DNA of 41,976 bases from Candidatus Tharpella sp. (lineage in GTDB: Bacteria; Desulfobacterota; Anaeroferrophillalia; Anaeroferrophillales; Tharpellaceae), in NCBI GenBank assembly GCA_021161425.1, contig JAGHAQ010000072.1, positions 1 to 41,976 of the forward strand. The letters are read 5' to 3'. The notes beneath the pieces were generated by a model. The model saw nothing but the letters and a program-made list of their open reading frames with translations. It was not told the origin of the DNA and did no database searches. A program made the position numbers and the translations under genes. Numbering within the stretch: position 1 is the stretch's first letter; every line of letters begins with the position of its first letter. Shown piece after piece: positions 17,612 to 26,252 of this stretch.

Positions 17612-18550
17612 GTGATTGAAGTACAGGGTTTGAATAAATTTTATGGTGATTTTCAGGTCTTGAAAGAGCTTGATTTTACCATTAACAAGGGCGAGATTTT
17701 AGGTTTGCTCGGTCCTAATGGTGCTGGCAAGACGACAACCATGCGGATTTTGACCTGTTTTTTGCAGCCTTCATCGGGGACCATCAAGGTCAAAAATTAT
17801 AATATTCTTGATCATCCACTTGCGATCAAGAATATGATCGGATATCTGCCTGAGTCTGCGCCCCTCTACGGTGATATGTTGGTTTACGACTACCTTGCCT
17901 ATGTTGCGGCCATGCGGGGTCTTGATGGCGGGCTTATGGTTAGGCGGATTGCTGAACTGGTTGAACTCTGCGGTCTTAAAGAGGTGGTTCATAAAGCGAT
18001 TCATGAACTCTCCAAAGGTTATAAGCAGCGCGTTGGTCTGGCCCATGCGATGATGGGAGATCCCGAGATTCTGGTTCTTGATGAACCGACTTCAGGCCTT
18101 GATCCCAACCAGATTGTTGAGATCAGGCAACTGATCAAGGAAATTGGTAAAGAGAAAACCGTGGTTTTCTCAACCCATATCTTAAGTGAGGCAGAGGCTA
18201 CTTGTGATCGCGTCGTGATCATTAATCGCGGAGCTATTGTGGCCGATGGGGCGACCGATCGTCTGGTTCGTGAGTTTGGCGGCGGCGCGGTTGTTGATGT
18301 AACCCTGCACTTTCCGGATGCTCAGCTGGTTACGGCTGAGTTGCGGCGGGTTGTCGGGGTTGAACGCCTTGAAGATTTTTCGGAAGTTGGAGAAGGGTTG
18401 GTCAAAATGGCAATTTTCGGTAAGGAAGACGAGGATATCCGGTCAGCCCTTTACCGGGTGATTCGCGAACAAGGTTGGGATCTGCTCGATTTTCACCGGC
18501 GTACCGAAACCTTGGAGAATGTCTTTGCCCAACTGACACGGGAGAATTAA
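17612..18550 (+). CDS. ABC transporter ATP-binding protein, GldA/CcmA-like
   Basis: The nucleotide-binding subunit of an ABC-2 type exporter, 312 residues. Walker A is GPNGAGKTTT (about residues 34-43), the signature is LSKGYKQRVGLAHAMMG, Walker B is LVLDEPTSGLDP and the switch region is VFSTHILSEAEATCD. A C-terminal extension of about 90 residues is typical of this branch. The start is GTG 17612, nine bases after AGGAG (17598-17602); a TTG at 17606 would stand only three bases from it. It opens an operon with a permease, a large auxiliary membrane protein and a DUF4340 protein. GldA is the closest functional label, but the substrate is unknown and gliding should not be assumed. Confidence 0.92.
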   Translation: MIEVQGLNKFYGDFQVLKELDFTINKGEILGLLGPNGAGKTTTMRILTCFLQPSSGTIKVKNYNILDHPLAIKNMIGYLPESAPLYGDMLVYDYLAYVAAMRGLDGGLMVRRIAELVELCGLKEVVHKAIHELSKGYKQRVGLAHAMMGDPEILVLDEPTSGLDPNQIVEIRQLIKEIGKEKTVVFSTHILSEAEATCDRVVIINRGAIVADGATDRLVREFGGGAVVDVTLHFPDAQLVTAELRRVVGVERLEDFSEVGEGLVKMAIFGKEDEDIRSALYRVIREQGWDLLDFHRRTETLENVFAQLTREN

Positions 18551-18552
18551 TT

Positions 18553-19257
18553 ATGAGTGGTGCTTTAACGGTTTTTAGAAAGGAGCTCAGAGGTTTTTTC
18601 TTCTCTCCGATCGCCTATATCGTGATTACGACATTTCTGTTACTCTCGGGATGGTTTTTCTTTTCGACTTTCTTTCTCTATAATCAGGCCGAGTTGAGAA
18701 ATTTTTTTAGTCAGTTGCCGATCATTTTCGCATTCATTGTGCCAGCTGTAACTATGCGTCTTTTTTCCGAGGAGCTCAACAGCGGCTCTTTTGAGTTGCT
18801 CTCGACCTTACCGGTCACTGATTCCGGTATTGTTATGGGTAAATTTCTGGCAGCTCTGACCTTTATCGCCTTGATGCTCCTGCCGACGATAGCCTACGCT
18901 TTCAGTGCAGCTCTGCTCGGTGATCTCGACTGGGGCCCGGTATTCGGAGGGTATTTCGGGGCCTTGTTGTTGGCTGGAGCTTATGCCGGGATCGGTCTTT
19001 TGGCCTCATCCCTGACTAAAAACCAGATTGTTGCCTTTATTGTCGGGATGGCGATCTGCTTTATGCTGACGATTTTTGATCGCATGCTCTTCTTTGTGCC
19101 GGAGAGTGTTCTATCAGTCTTTGCCTATCTTGGTTCAACAACTCATTTTCAGAATATCTCGCGCGGGATTATCGATACCCGGGATCTGCTCTATTTCTTA
19201 AGTATAATGTTTCTTGCCCTTTATGCCACCACCTTTGTGCTGAAAGAGAAGAGATAG
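18553..19257 (+). CDS. ABC-2 type permease, GldF-like
   Basis: A 234-residue polytopic membrane protein with about six hydrophobic segments. Landmarks are the amphipathic start FRKELRGFFFSPIAYIV, RLFSEELNSGSFELLSTLP (a conserved cytoplasmic segment of this permease family) and SLTKNQIVAFIVG. It forms the membrane channel with the upstream ATPase. ATG 18553 has GGAG in the 3' end of the preceding gene (18541-18544) and starts 2 bases after that gene's stop. An open frame upstream overlaps the ATPase and is not supported. Confidence 0.92.
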   Translation: MSGALTVFRKELRGFFFSPIAYIVITTFLLLSGWFFFSTFFLYNQAELRNFFSQLPIIFAFIVPAVTMRLFSEELNSGSFELLSTLPVTDSGIVMGKFLAALTFIALMLLPTIAYAFSAALLGDLDWGPVFGGYFGALLLAGAYAGIGLLASSLTKNQIVAFIVGMAICFMLTIFDRMLFFVPESVLSVFAYLGSTTHFQNISRGIIDTRDLLYFLSIMFLALYATTFVLKEKR

Positions 19258-19269
19258 GAGGTTTTTACC

Positions 19270-21504
19270 GTGAAGACGGATAATAGTATGGTAAAAAGCG
19301 GTCTTTTTGGTCGTTATGGCAAACTTTTGCTTTATGTTGTAGTGGTGGTGCTGATCAATCTTGTCGGGGTCAGCCTCTTTACCCGTTTTGATTTGACCGC
19401 CAACCGCGTCTACTCACTTTCGCCGGCCAGTAAAGAGGTGGTTGCCACTCTTTCTGAACCCCTGACCTTTAAAGTCTTCTTTTCGGCCAATCTGCCGGCT
19501 CCCTATAATGGAGTTGAGCGTTATGTGCATGATCTTTTGCAGGAGTATGCTCTGGCCGGTAATAAATATTTTAATTATCAGTTCCATAATCCCGGGGGCG
19601 ATGATGAAACTGCGGTCCAAAACCAGGAAATGGCCCGCAGTTACGGTATTCAGCCGGTTCAGATCAGGGCCATTGAACAGGATGAGGTGAAATTTCAAAA
19701 AGCCTATATGGGGTTGGTTATAATTCATGGTGACCTGGTTGAAAGTATTCCCGCGATTACGACAACCGAAGGGCTCGAATATCAGCTGACAACAGCTATC
19801 CGACGGATGAATAACAAGATCAGCCGACTGTTGGCTTTACCAGAAAAAATCAAGGTCGACCTCTTTCTTTCCTCATCCCTGGAGTTTGTCGGGCCCTATA
19901 TGAACCTTGATAATTTAGACTTGTTGCCGGATTCGATCAGCACTGTGGTTGAGCGTCTTAACGGTCAGCTTTATAATCGACTGGAGTTCTCTTTTTACGA
20001 CCCTTCAAAGGATCTCGAGGCGGCGAAAAAAGCGGTTGAGGGTCAGATTATGGAACTTAAATGGAATGATTTTAGTAACCGTCAGGGGCAGAATATCACC
20101 GGGGATCATGGTTATGCCGGTTTGACGGTCTCTTTTTCTGGCCAGCGTCAGGATATGCATTTGATTTCAGTGGTCAAAGTGCCGATTTTTGGTACCCAGT
20201 ACATGTTGACTCCGCTTGAAGACCTTGAGGTGATGCTCAATATTGCGATTGAGAATGTTATTGGTATCAATGAGAAGATAGCCTATCTGGGTACTCATGG
20301 AACCCTACCTCTACAGGTGGAGCAGGCAATGCCGGGACAGCCCCAACCCGAAGCGGCCTCCAATTTTCATCGATTGCTGGCCCAAGAGTATACCCCTGAT
20401 ATGGTAACTTTGGAGCAGATGAGTTTACTGTCTGGGGTTAAAACCTTAATCATTGTTCGGCCGACGGAAACATTTAACGATTACGAACTCTACCTGCTCG
20501 ATCAATTCCTTCTTCAGGGCAATAACCTGGCTGTTTTCCATGATCCTTTTCAGGAGAAAATGCCGTCCCAGAATATGATGATGATGGGCCAGGGGCCCAG
20601 CTACGAACCTTTATCTACTGGGCTGGAGAAGTTGCTTCTCCACTATGGTGTTGAGATCGGGCAAGCCTATGTCATGGATCAAGAGTGTTTTAAACAGCAG
20701 CTTCCTCAAACCCAGGGTGGCGGCGAACGGGCCCTCTATTTCGCGCCTTTGATTGAAAACCGGAATATTAATAAAGAATATCCTTTTATCCAGGATATCA
20801 AAGGTTTGGTGATGATCAAGGCGGCACCGCTTACGATTGATAGTGAAAGATTGGCGGTGGCCGATATTAAGGCTACAGAACTTTTTTCCTCTTCTGGGAA
20901 ATCCTGGTTGATGCAGGATCGTATAGACTTTAACCCGATGCAGATGCAACCTCCGGGTGATAGTACTAAATTCAGCCGTCACGCTCTGGCCTATCTCTTG
21001 GAAGGATCTTTTACGAGCTACTTTAGCGGCCGTCCGCTACCGGAAAAACCACAGGTGCCCGAAGTTTCGGAGGATTTTGATGAGGAGGATATCAAGGATG
21101 GGGATGAAAAAGAGAGTAAAACCCTGACTTCACTTGTCGAGGAGGGCGGACTTGAGAGTCGCGGCGTACGTCTTGACAAAGGCAAGCCCGGCCGTTTGAT
21201 TGTGGTTGGATCGGCCGATATCCTGCGTAATAATATTGTCGATGAGGGGGGGGTAACCCCCAATGCTCAGCTTTTGATGAATATGGTGGATTATCTTAAC
21301 GACCGCCAGGATCAGGCGGTCTTGCGCAGTAAAACGCAGCGTTTTAATCCGCTGGTCGATATCGCCCCGGAGAGCCGTAGTCTGATCAAAGGTGCTAATC
21401 TGGTGGGGTTGCCGTTGTTGGTCATTTTCGTCGGCTTGCTTGCTTGGTTGAGGCGTGGTGCCCGCCGCCGCAAACTCAAACAAATGTTTGCGGAGAGAAA
21501 ATGA
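19270..21504 (+). CDS. GldG-like auxiliary ABC transporter membrane protein
   Basis: A 744-residue protein of the uncharacterised ABC-transport auxiliary family (GldG / ABC_transp_aux). A membrane segment lies near residues 18-37, followed by FDLTANRVYSLSPASKEV, a hallmark of the family, then a large extracytoplasmic region and a C-terminal membrane segment (about residues 708-728) followed by a basic tail. An acidic, low-complexity stretch around residues 600-620 (EDFDEEDIKDGDEKES) is likely disordered. The start is GTG 19270 with a perfect AGGAGG at 19256-19261. It presumably works with the ATPase and permease; its cargo is unknown. Confidence 0.88.
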   Translation: MKTDNSMVKSGLFGRYGKLLLYVVVVVLINLVGVSLFTRFDLTANRVYSLSPASKEVVATLSEPLTFKVFFSANLPAPYNGVERYVHDLLQEYALAGNKYFNYQFHNPGGDDETAVQNQEMARSYGIQPVQIRAIEQDEVKFQKAYMGLVIIHGDLVESIPAITTTEGLEYQLTTAIRRMNNKISRLLALPEKIKVDLFLSSSLEFVGPYMNLDNLDLLPDSISTVVERLNGQLYNRLEFSFYDPSKDLEAAKKAVEGQIMELKWNDFSNRQGQNITGDHGYAGLTVSFSGQRQDMHLISVVKVPIFGTQYMLTPLEDLEVMLNIAIENVIGINEKIAYLGTHGTLPLQVEQAMPGQPQPEAASNFHRLLAQEYTPDMVTLEQMSLLSGVKTLIIVRPTETFNDYELYLLDQFLLQGNNLAVFHDPFQEKMPSQNMMMMGQGPSYEPLSTGLEKLLLHYGVEIGQAYVMDQECFKQQLPQTQGGGERALYFAPLIENRNINKEYPFIQDIKGLVMIKAAPLTIDSERLAVADIKATELFSSSGKSWLMQDRIDFNPMQMQPPGDSTKFSRHALAYLLEGSFTSYFSGRPLPEKPQVPEVSEDFDEEDIKDGDEKESKTLTSLVEEGGLESRGVRLDKGKPGRLIVVGSADILRNNIVDEGGVTPNAQLLMNMVDYLNDRQDQAVLRSKTQRFNPLVDIAPESRSLIKGANLVGLPLLVIFVGLLAWLRRGARRRKLKQMFAERK

Positions 21505-21529
21505 AAATTACGAGCTCTCAGTTCACAAT

Positions 21530-21555
21530 TTGTAAGTCATAATTCGTAATTAATA
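21530..21555 (+). repeat. AT-rich dispersed repeat, copy B
   Basis: TTGTAAGTCATAATTCGTAA is nearly identical to 3472-3493. An inverted partner ATTACGA lies at 21507-21513, so the gap before the DUF4340 gene can also form a weak hairpin. Confidence 0.45.
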
Positions 21556-21571
21556 ACTGGATGGTAAGCTT

Positions 21572-22534
21572 ATGAAAAAAGAGTATATTCTGTTAGTGGT
21601 CGCAATTCTCGGTCTTGGAGCCCTGCTTTTCTATCAGAAAAAAGGGCGCACAAACTATCAATTGCCGGAATTGTCGGTTCTGGAAGAGGCTGCGGACCGG
21701 CTCGTTCTTGAGAAGGATGGACAGCTTATAGAGCTTCGCTTAGCTGACGGCAAATGGGTGGTCGGGTCGCAACAATATCGGGCCAATACCGTTCGCGTTG
21801 AAAAGATGATTGCTGAGATCAAAGGTCTCAAACTGACCGCTTTGATCTCGGAGAAGGAAAATTATCAGCTTTATGAGCTGACCCCTGAAAAAAAACTTAA
21901 GGTTGCGCTCTATAGCGCCGATCAACTCCTGCGGGAACTTCAGATCGGGAAAAACAGTGCTTCATTACAGCAGACTTATGTGATGTTCAAGGGTGATCCT
22001 AAAGTCTATCAAGCTTTGGGTAACTTGAAGAGTAATTTTTTTACAACCATTGCTGAATTGCGTGATAAAAAGGTTCTTAAGATTGCCGGAGAAAAGCTGG
22101 CAGGTCTTGAAAAAATTGTTTTGCAGCGGCAGGTGGATGGGAATAACCAAATACTTAGCATGGTCAAGGTCAATCTTGAACCGGTCAATGGTGCAAAAAC
22201 AGATCAAGCTCCGGTTGCCGGCTGGCAGCAGGAGAATGGGGTGCCGGTAGCGGCTGATGCGGTTGCCGAGCTCCTCAAAAACCTCTCTGACCTGCAGTGT
22301 GAAGGTTTTATCGAGGATCGTCAGGCGGCAGCGTTCAGTGATCCTTTTTATCGAGTCGTCGTTCGGGGAGCGGGGGAAGAGTTTTCGCTTGATCTCTTGG
22401 CTCCAGAAGAGGGTAAATACCCGGCCCTCTCTTCTCAGTCTTATTATCCTTTCTGGCTGCCGGGCTGGCGGGCGGAGAAGGTTGTTAAGGAGTTTGCGGT
22501 TTACACTGGCTCCGAGAAGAAGGCTGGCCGATAA
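21572..22534 (+). CDS. DUF4340 domain protein, ABC operon partner
   Basis: A 320-residue protein with a short N-terminal membrane anchor (about residues 4-21) and an extracytoplasmic region resembling DUF4340: a strand-rich repeat with GKWVVGSQQYRANTVRVEKMI and LKLTALISEKENYQLYEL near the N-terminus. DUF4340 proteins are often found beside GldG-like genes. It probably forms a complex with the large auxiliary protein on the outer face of the inner membrane. The start is ATG 21572, 67 bases after the preceding stop, with a weak GGATGG upstream. Confidence 0.82.
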   Translation: MKKEYILLVVAILGLGALLFYQKKGRTNYQLPELSVLEEAADRLVLEKDGQLIELRLADGKWVVGSQQYRANTVRVEKMIAEIKGLKLTALISEKENYQLYELTPEKKLKVALYSADQLLRELQIGKNSASLQQTYVMFKGDPKVYQALGNLKSNFFTTIAELRDKKVLKIAGEKLAGLEKIVLQRQVDGNNQILSMVKVNLEPVNGAKTDQAPVAGWQQENGVPVAADAVAELLKNLSDLQCEGFIEDRQAAAFSDPFYRVVVRGAGEEFSLDLLAPEEGKYPALSSQSYYPFWLPGWRAEKVVKEFAVYTGSEKKAGR

Positions 22535-22578
22535 AGCTTAACTCAAATTGTCAAAATATCTTTTTAGCCACGAAACAC

Positions 22579-22621
22579 ATGAAAATCACGAAAAATCTTT
22601 TGTGCGTTTCGTGATTTTCAT
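22579..22621. repeat. Perfect 15-bp inverted repeat (ACGAAA type)
   Basis: ATGAAAATCACGAAA (22579-22593) and TTTCGTGATTTTCAT (22607-22621) flank 13 bases. The left side is preceded by GCCACGAAACAC, the kind of sequence found in short dispersed intergenic repeats of many bacteria. It can fold into a stable hairpin but lacks a T run. Confidence 0.65.
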
Positions 22622-22707
22622 AGTTAAAGGGAGATGCCGGAATATATTTTATTAGTCTTTTTGGTTCTGGTTTTGTTGGGTTAGAATAATATGGAATTTG
22701 AACTCTC

Positions 22708-24048
22708 TTGCGAAATAATCTATGGTTAATTTGGTGGGCCCGTCTTTCTAGGGGCAGTGTGCCTTGGACGCGCATTCTACTTGCGGGGGCGGTTTTCCTG
22801 GTGCTGGCAGGGTTTGTCTTCCTTTTTCCCGGACGACAAAGTAAATCGGTGCCCATGCTGTTTGCCAAAAACTTCATTTCTCCCCTTGAGCCGGCAACAT
22901 GGCAGCAGTCTCTTAAGCCAGGAAAGCTCTCCGGACTGCTTTCCGACAACTTCTTTTCTGCTCTGCCACCCACATCGGTGATCAGCTCAACTTTTGAAAC
23001 CGGTCCGGCGCTGAAAGTTTTTACAACCATTGATGAAAAGTCACAGCTTAACTTGCTGAAGTTGTTGCGGCGCTATCATCCCCAGCTCGGGGCCGGTGTG
23101 TTGGTGAACTTGAAGACCGGGGCGATAGAGGCGATGGCCTATTATCGTCATGCCGATGAGAATGGGAGTATCCTGCCGCAAGAGTCCGGTAACCTCTGTT
23201 TAAATTCTTCGTTTCCGGCAGCATCATTATTCAAAATTGTGACCGCTTATGGGGTGCTGGAGAGAGAGGGCCTGACCCGGAATACCAGGTTTCCGGTAAT
23301 CGGTAGGTATCATACCCTTTACAAATATCAGCTTGGACTGGGTAAGTCTCGCTATCGTTACCAGCCTTCCGAGGTCTCTTTCGAGAAGGCTTTCGCCTGT
23401 AGTGTCAACCCGGTATTCGGCAAATTCGGAATTGACTATTTCCCTGCGCATGAACTTTTGCAGCTCGCGGAAATCTTCGCTTTCAACCGTCCGCTAAGTT
23501 TTGACTTGTCGGTTTCATCAAGTGTTGTGCGGGCCTCAGATACGGCGTATCAACGGGCCGAGACGGCCAGCGGATTTATTGGTACGACGACTCTTTCACC
23601 TCTGCATGCGGCTTTGATTGCCGGTGCGCCATTGTCTCCCGGGAAATTAATGCGGCCCTTTGTTATTGATCGGGTAATAGCTGAAAACGGGGCCGAGCTC
23701 TTCTATCGCCAGGAGCGTCAATCGAAGTTTCAGCTGGTTGATGAAAAGGCTTGCGCCGAGCTTGTTGCGATGATGCAGGCGACGGTCAAATATGGAACTG
23801 CAAGTAAAGCTTTTAAGCATCTGAAGAAAAAAAGGTCTTATCAGAACTGGGAGGTTGGTGGTAAGACTGGTAGTCTTGATATGCCTAATAGTGACCGGCG
23901 TTGCGAGTGGTTTGCCGGTTTTGGCAGGGATCTAAAAAACGACCGTGAGGTAGCGGTTGCTCTGGTTCTGGTTCATGGGGAGAAAAGGACAATAAGTTCG
24001 GGCTATATTGCTGCCGAATTGCTGGCCGGGGCTTTAAGGGGGAAATGA
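22708..24048 (+). CDS. Penicillin-binding protein-like DD-transpeptidase
   Basis: A 446-residue membrane-anchored protein with a penicillin-binding transpeptidase domain. The membrane segment is at about residues 22-40. The active-site motifs are SLFK (Ser173, Lys176), SVN (232-234) and KTG (386-388), all intact, so it should bind beta-lactams and act on peptidoglycan peptides in the periplasm. It lacks the large N-terminal dimerisation domain of FtsI/PBP2 and the glycosyltransferase of class A enzymes; the ~70-residue region after the anchor is unrecognised. The start is TTG 22708 with a weak GGAA ten bases upstream; no better in-frame start precedes the membrane segment. Related small proteins are often just annotated as PBP-domain proteins. 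Confidence 0.85.
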   Translation: MRNNLWLIWWARLSRGSVPWTRILLAGAVFLVLAGFVFLFPGRQSKSVPMLFAKNFISPLEPATWQQSLKPGKLSGLLSDNFFSALPPTSVISSTFETGPALKVFTTIDEKSQLNLLKLLRRYHPQLGAGVLVNLKTGAIEAMAYYRHADENGSILPQESGNLCLNSSFPAASLFKIVTAYGVLEREGLTRNTRFPVIGRYHTLYKYQLGLGKSRYRYQPSEVSFEKAFACSVNPVFGKFGIDYFPAHELLQLAEIFAFNRPLSFDLSVSSSVVRASDTAYQRAETASGFIGTTTLSPLHAALIAGAPLSPGKLMRPFVIDRVIAENGAELFYRQERQSKFQLVDEKACAELVAMMQATVKYGTASKAFKHLKKKRSYQNWEVGGKTGSLDMPNSDRRCEWFAGFGRDLKNDREVAVALVLVHGEKRTISSGYIAAELLAGALRGK

Positions 24049-24063
24049 AAATGGTTGCTTACA

Positions 24064-25014
24064 ATGCCTTCTGAAAAGTTGAGACATCCGTTGTGGGTGA
24101 TGGGCAAACCCTATTACGATTTAAAGAGTTACTATCTGAACCATTTTGCCGAACGGGTCTACAAGGTTCAGATTGATGCCGGTTTTACCTGTCCTAACCG
24201 GGATGGCAGTCGTGGGTGGGGTGGCTGTAGCTACTGCGATGGACGGGGCTCTCAATTGCGTCAGCAGGGACCGTTGCCGAGTGTCCGTGAACAGCTTGAA
24301 GAGGGTAAACGACTCTATAAAAGATTACGTCAGGCGACCCGTTTTGTCGCTTATTTCCAGACGTTTACCAATACCTATGCGGAGTTACCAAAGCTTCGGC
24401 AACTCTATGAAGAGGCTCTTTCGGTCGACGAGGTAGTCGGTTTGTCGGTTGGTACCCGGCCCGATGCCATAACCGAGGAGGTGGTTGAGTTGCTGGCCGG
24501 GTTCAGCTCCGATTATGATGTCTGGATCGAATATGGTCTGCAGTCGATGCATGCCGAAAGTCTTGAGAGAATCAACCGAGGACACTCTCTGGAAGAGTTT
24601 GTTAAGGCGGTCGAGATGCTTTCCGGCAGCGGCATTAAACTTTGTGTGCACTTGATAATCGGCCTCCCATGGGAAAGCCGGGAGATGATTTTTCAGACCG
24701 CCGACTTTGTCGCTGGTCTGCCGGTTGACGGGGTTAAGATTCACTCTCTTCTGCTCCTTAAGGGAACCCCTCTCTATACAGATTTTCAGGCCCAACCTTT
24801 TTCTTTGCTGGATCGGGCCGAGTATGTCAGCCGGGTGGCCGGTTTTCTCGAACGATTGTCACCGGAAGTCGTGATCCAGAGGTTGACGGCCGAAGGTTAT
24901 CGGGATATTTTTGTCGCTCCTGACTGGGCTCGCAACAAGTTGCAGGTTTTGCAGCATCTGGACCGTTACCAGAAGGAACATGGTAGTTGTCAGGGCAGAA
25001 TGTGGTCTGAGTGA
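24064..25014 (+). CDS. Radical SAM protein, TIGR01212 / YtqA-YhcC family
   Basis: A 316-residue radical SAM protein. Its cluster motif has the wide spacing of this family: FTCPNRDGSRGWGGCSYC, with Cys43, Cys55 and Cys58. Other landmarks are TNTYA, GLSVGTRPD, WIEYGLQS, RINRGHS and HLIIGLP, followed by KIHSLLLLKGT. The family has been linked to tRNA modification in some bacteria, but I cannot assign a substrate here. ATG 24064 is chosen; a TTG at 24055 is possible, and both lie downstream of AGGGGG in the end of the preceding gene at less than ideal distance. It is likely co-transcribed with the transpeptidase gene. Confidence 0.9.
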   Translation: MPSEKLRHPLWVMGKPYYDLKSYYLNHFAERVYKVQIDAGFTCPNRDGSRGWGGCSYCDGRGSQLRQQGPLPSVREQLEEGKRLYKRLRQATRFVAYFQTFTNTYAELPKLRQLYEEALSVDEVVGLSVGTRPDAITEEVVELLAGFSSDYDVWIEYGLQSMHAESLERINRGHSLEEFVKAVEMLSGSGIKLCVHLIIGLPWESREMIFQTADFVAGLPVDGVKIHSLLLLKGTPLYTDFQAQPFSLLDRAEYVSRVAGFLERLSPEVVIQRLTAEGYRDIFVAPDWARNKLQVLQHLDRYQKEHGSCQGRMWSE

Positions 25015-25117
25015 TTAATATACTAAGGGTAGTTCCAGGTTTTTGCTGTGAAACCGATGCTTTTTTGGGAATCGGTGAGGTTTTCTCGGGTGGGGAAAGA
25101 TTTTTTCGCAAAAAACA

Positions 25118-25146
25118 TTGACAGCTGAAATAACCGTATGGTAGTT
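25118..25146 (+). promoter_or_regulatory. Possible promoter of the zapA operon
   Basis: A consensus TTGACA (25118-25123) stands 17 bases before GTAGTT (25141-25146), a weak -10. It is the only candidate in the gap before the small hypothetical gene. Confidence 0.3.
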
Positions 25147-25177
25147 TTTATTTAAGAACAAACGGAAATAGTTGGTG

Positions 25178-25372
25178 ATGGAGTCTTCAGGATTGACGGA
25201 CAAGACCAGATATCGAGCCGGGGAGCAGCCCCGACGTTATGGTTGCCGGGATTATTCCCTCGAGATGCAGCTCCTGCAGCTCAAAAAGAGAGAACTCTTG
25301 GTGAGTGGCCAGAGGGAGCGCCAACAAATCGAGGCTCGGATAAGAGAGATCGAGGACCAGTTAGGGATGTGA
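25178..25372 (+). CDS. Small hypothetical coiled-coil protein
   Basis: A 64-residue, highly charged protein (from ATG 25178; GTG 25175 and TTG 25172 are also in frame). The second half is a predicted helix rich in Leu, Arg, Glu and Gln (LEMQLLQLKKREL; RQQIEARIREIEDQLG). No signal peptide or membrane segment. I do not recognise the family. Its position at the head of the zapB-like/zapA pair and the GGAA upstream support expression. A role linked to division is only a guess from context. Confidence 0.55.
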   Translation: MESSGLTDKTRYRAGEQPRRYGCRDYSLEMQLLQLKKRELLVSGQRERQQIEARIREIEDQLGM

Positions 25373-25431
25373 GCGGGCTTGTAGATTTTGCCGCAGGGTC
25401 GTCCCGGTCATTAAGTTCAGAGAAGTTATTT

Positions 25432-25716
25432 ATGGAAAATGGTATGGAAAGTTTTGTCCGTTTGGAAAAAAGGACTTTGGCTTTAGGTCAGTGTTATCGG
25501 GAGGTTCTTGCAGAACGGGATCATTTGCAGCAAGTGGTTGAAAAACAGGCCCAGTCCCTGGCTGAGTTTGAGGCCAAAATAAACAGTCAGGATGATGTTT
25601 TTGCGGCAGTTGATGCAAAGATGGTCGAGTTGTTGCGGCAGATAGACAACTATCTTCCTGAAGAGAGTCAGGACCCTGGGAACGAGCAGGTTTTACCTGG
25701 AATGCATGGTAGCTGA
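25432..25716 (+). CDS. ZapB-like coiled-coil cell division protein
   Basis: A 94-residue protein that is almost entirely helical: FVRLEKRTLALGQCYREVL, HLQQVVEKQAQSLAEFEAK and VDAKMVELLRQID show heptad-like hydrophobic spacing. It immediately precedes and overlaps zapA by 11 bases, the arrangement in which ZapB-like partners of ZapA are found in this group; in E. coli ZapB links ZapA at the Z-ring to MatP. Sequence similarity to ZapB itself is weak, so the call leans on context. ATG 25432 has AGAGAAG upstream; the longer frame from 25243 overlaps the previous gene and is composition-poor. Confidence 0.65.
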   Translation: MENGMESFVRLEKRTLALGQCYREVLAERDHLQQVVEKQAQSLAEFEAKINSQDDVFAAVDAKMVELLRQIDNYLPEESQDPGNEQVLPGMHGS

Positions 25717-25999
25717 GAAAAATAGCGTTACGATAACTATTCGTGGCAAGAAATATCCACTTCGTACTGAAGCTGACAGTCAGCGTGTGCAGCAGGTGGT
25801 TGAGTTTGTAAATCACCGACTTGATGAGCTCGATCATCAAGTCGGCATAAAGCACAAGACCGGAGTTTCTGATATCAGATTGGTGATGCTGGCTCTTTTG
25901 AATATCGCGGATGAGTGTCTTACTCATCAACAGAATCTTGGCGAGATAAAAGAGCGATCGGAAGACTTGCTGGCCGAGATATCTTCTCTTGAATTGTGA
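25706..25999 (+). CDS. zapA: Cell division protein ZapA
   Basis: A 97-residue ZapA, which cross-links FtsZ filaments in the Z-ring. The N-terminal part VTITIRGKKYPLRTE is the globular domain, followed by VQQVVEFVNHRLDEL, the central LVMLALLNIADECL segment and a C-terminal coiled coil ending LAEISSLEL. It starts at ATG 25706 inside the end of the zapB-like gene, so the two are translationally coupled. Probable 6S RNA begins within about 25 bases of its stop, the classic location of 6S RNA in proteobacteria. Confidence 0.92.
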   Translation: MVAEKNSVTITIRGKKYPLRTEADSQRVQQVVEFVNHRLDELDHQVGIKHKTGVSDIRLVMLALLNIADECLTHQQNLGEIKERSEDLLAEISSLEL

Positions 26000-26004
26000 A
26001 AAAG

Positions 26005-26215
26005 TGTTTGTGTAATCCTAGTGAGGTAATATATAGTTTGCTCCCCTGAGTTATACGTGATAAGTGAACATTTTTTTGAGCCAACACCTTTTATTTACAG
26101 GGTGGTCTTTTAAATCCGGTGTGAACTACCCCTTGGGGACAGTCCTGAAGGATTTATGATCACCAATATTAAAATTTAAGGTTCAAAGAAAGCACCTACA
26201 CGGTAACCTGGGGGG
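26005..26215 (+). ncRNA. ssrS: 6S RNA
   Basis: 6S RNA mimics an open promoter and sequesters sigma70 RNA polymerase in stationary phase. Support: it lies directly after zapA, and the 5' half carries GCTCCCCTGAGTT while the 3' half carries AAGGTTCAAAG followed by GCACCTACACGGTAACC, which match the conserved facing strands of 6S RNA near the closing stem. GTG-AGGT (26021-26026) can pair with ACCT-A-CAC (26194-26201). The apical arm includes CCCCTTGGGG and GTCCTGAAGGAT flanked by GGTG and CACC. Ends are approximate and are set by these pairings; a strong terminator follows at 26253. Confidence 0.72.
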
Positions 26216-26252
26216 GATCGATGGGTCTGCCGAAAGGCGACTCCCGGTAACG

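Noticed and set aside
17606-22534. Genuine gliding-motility machinery
   Set aside because: GldA/F/G-like proteins with DUF4340 occur in many non-gliding bacteria, and no other gliding genes are seen.
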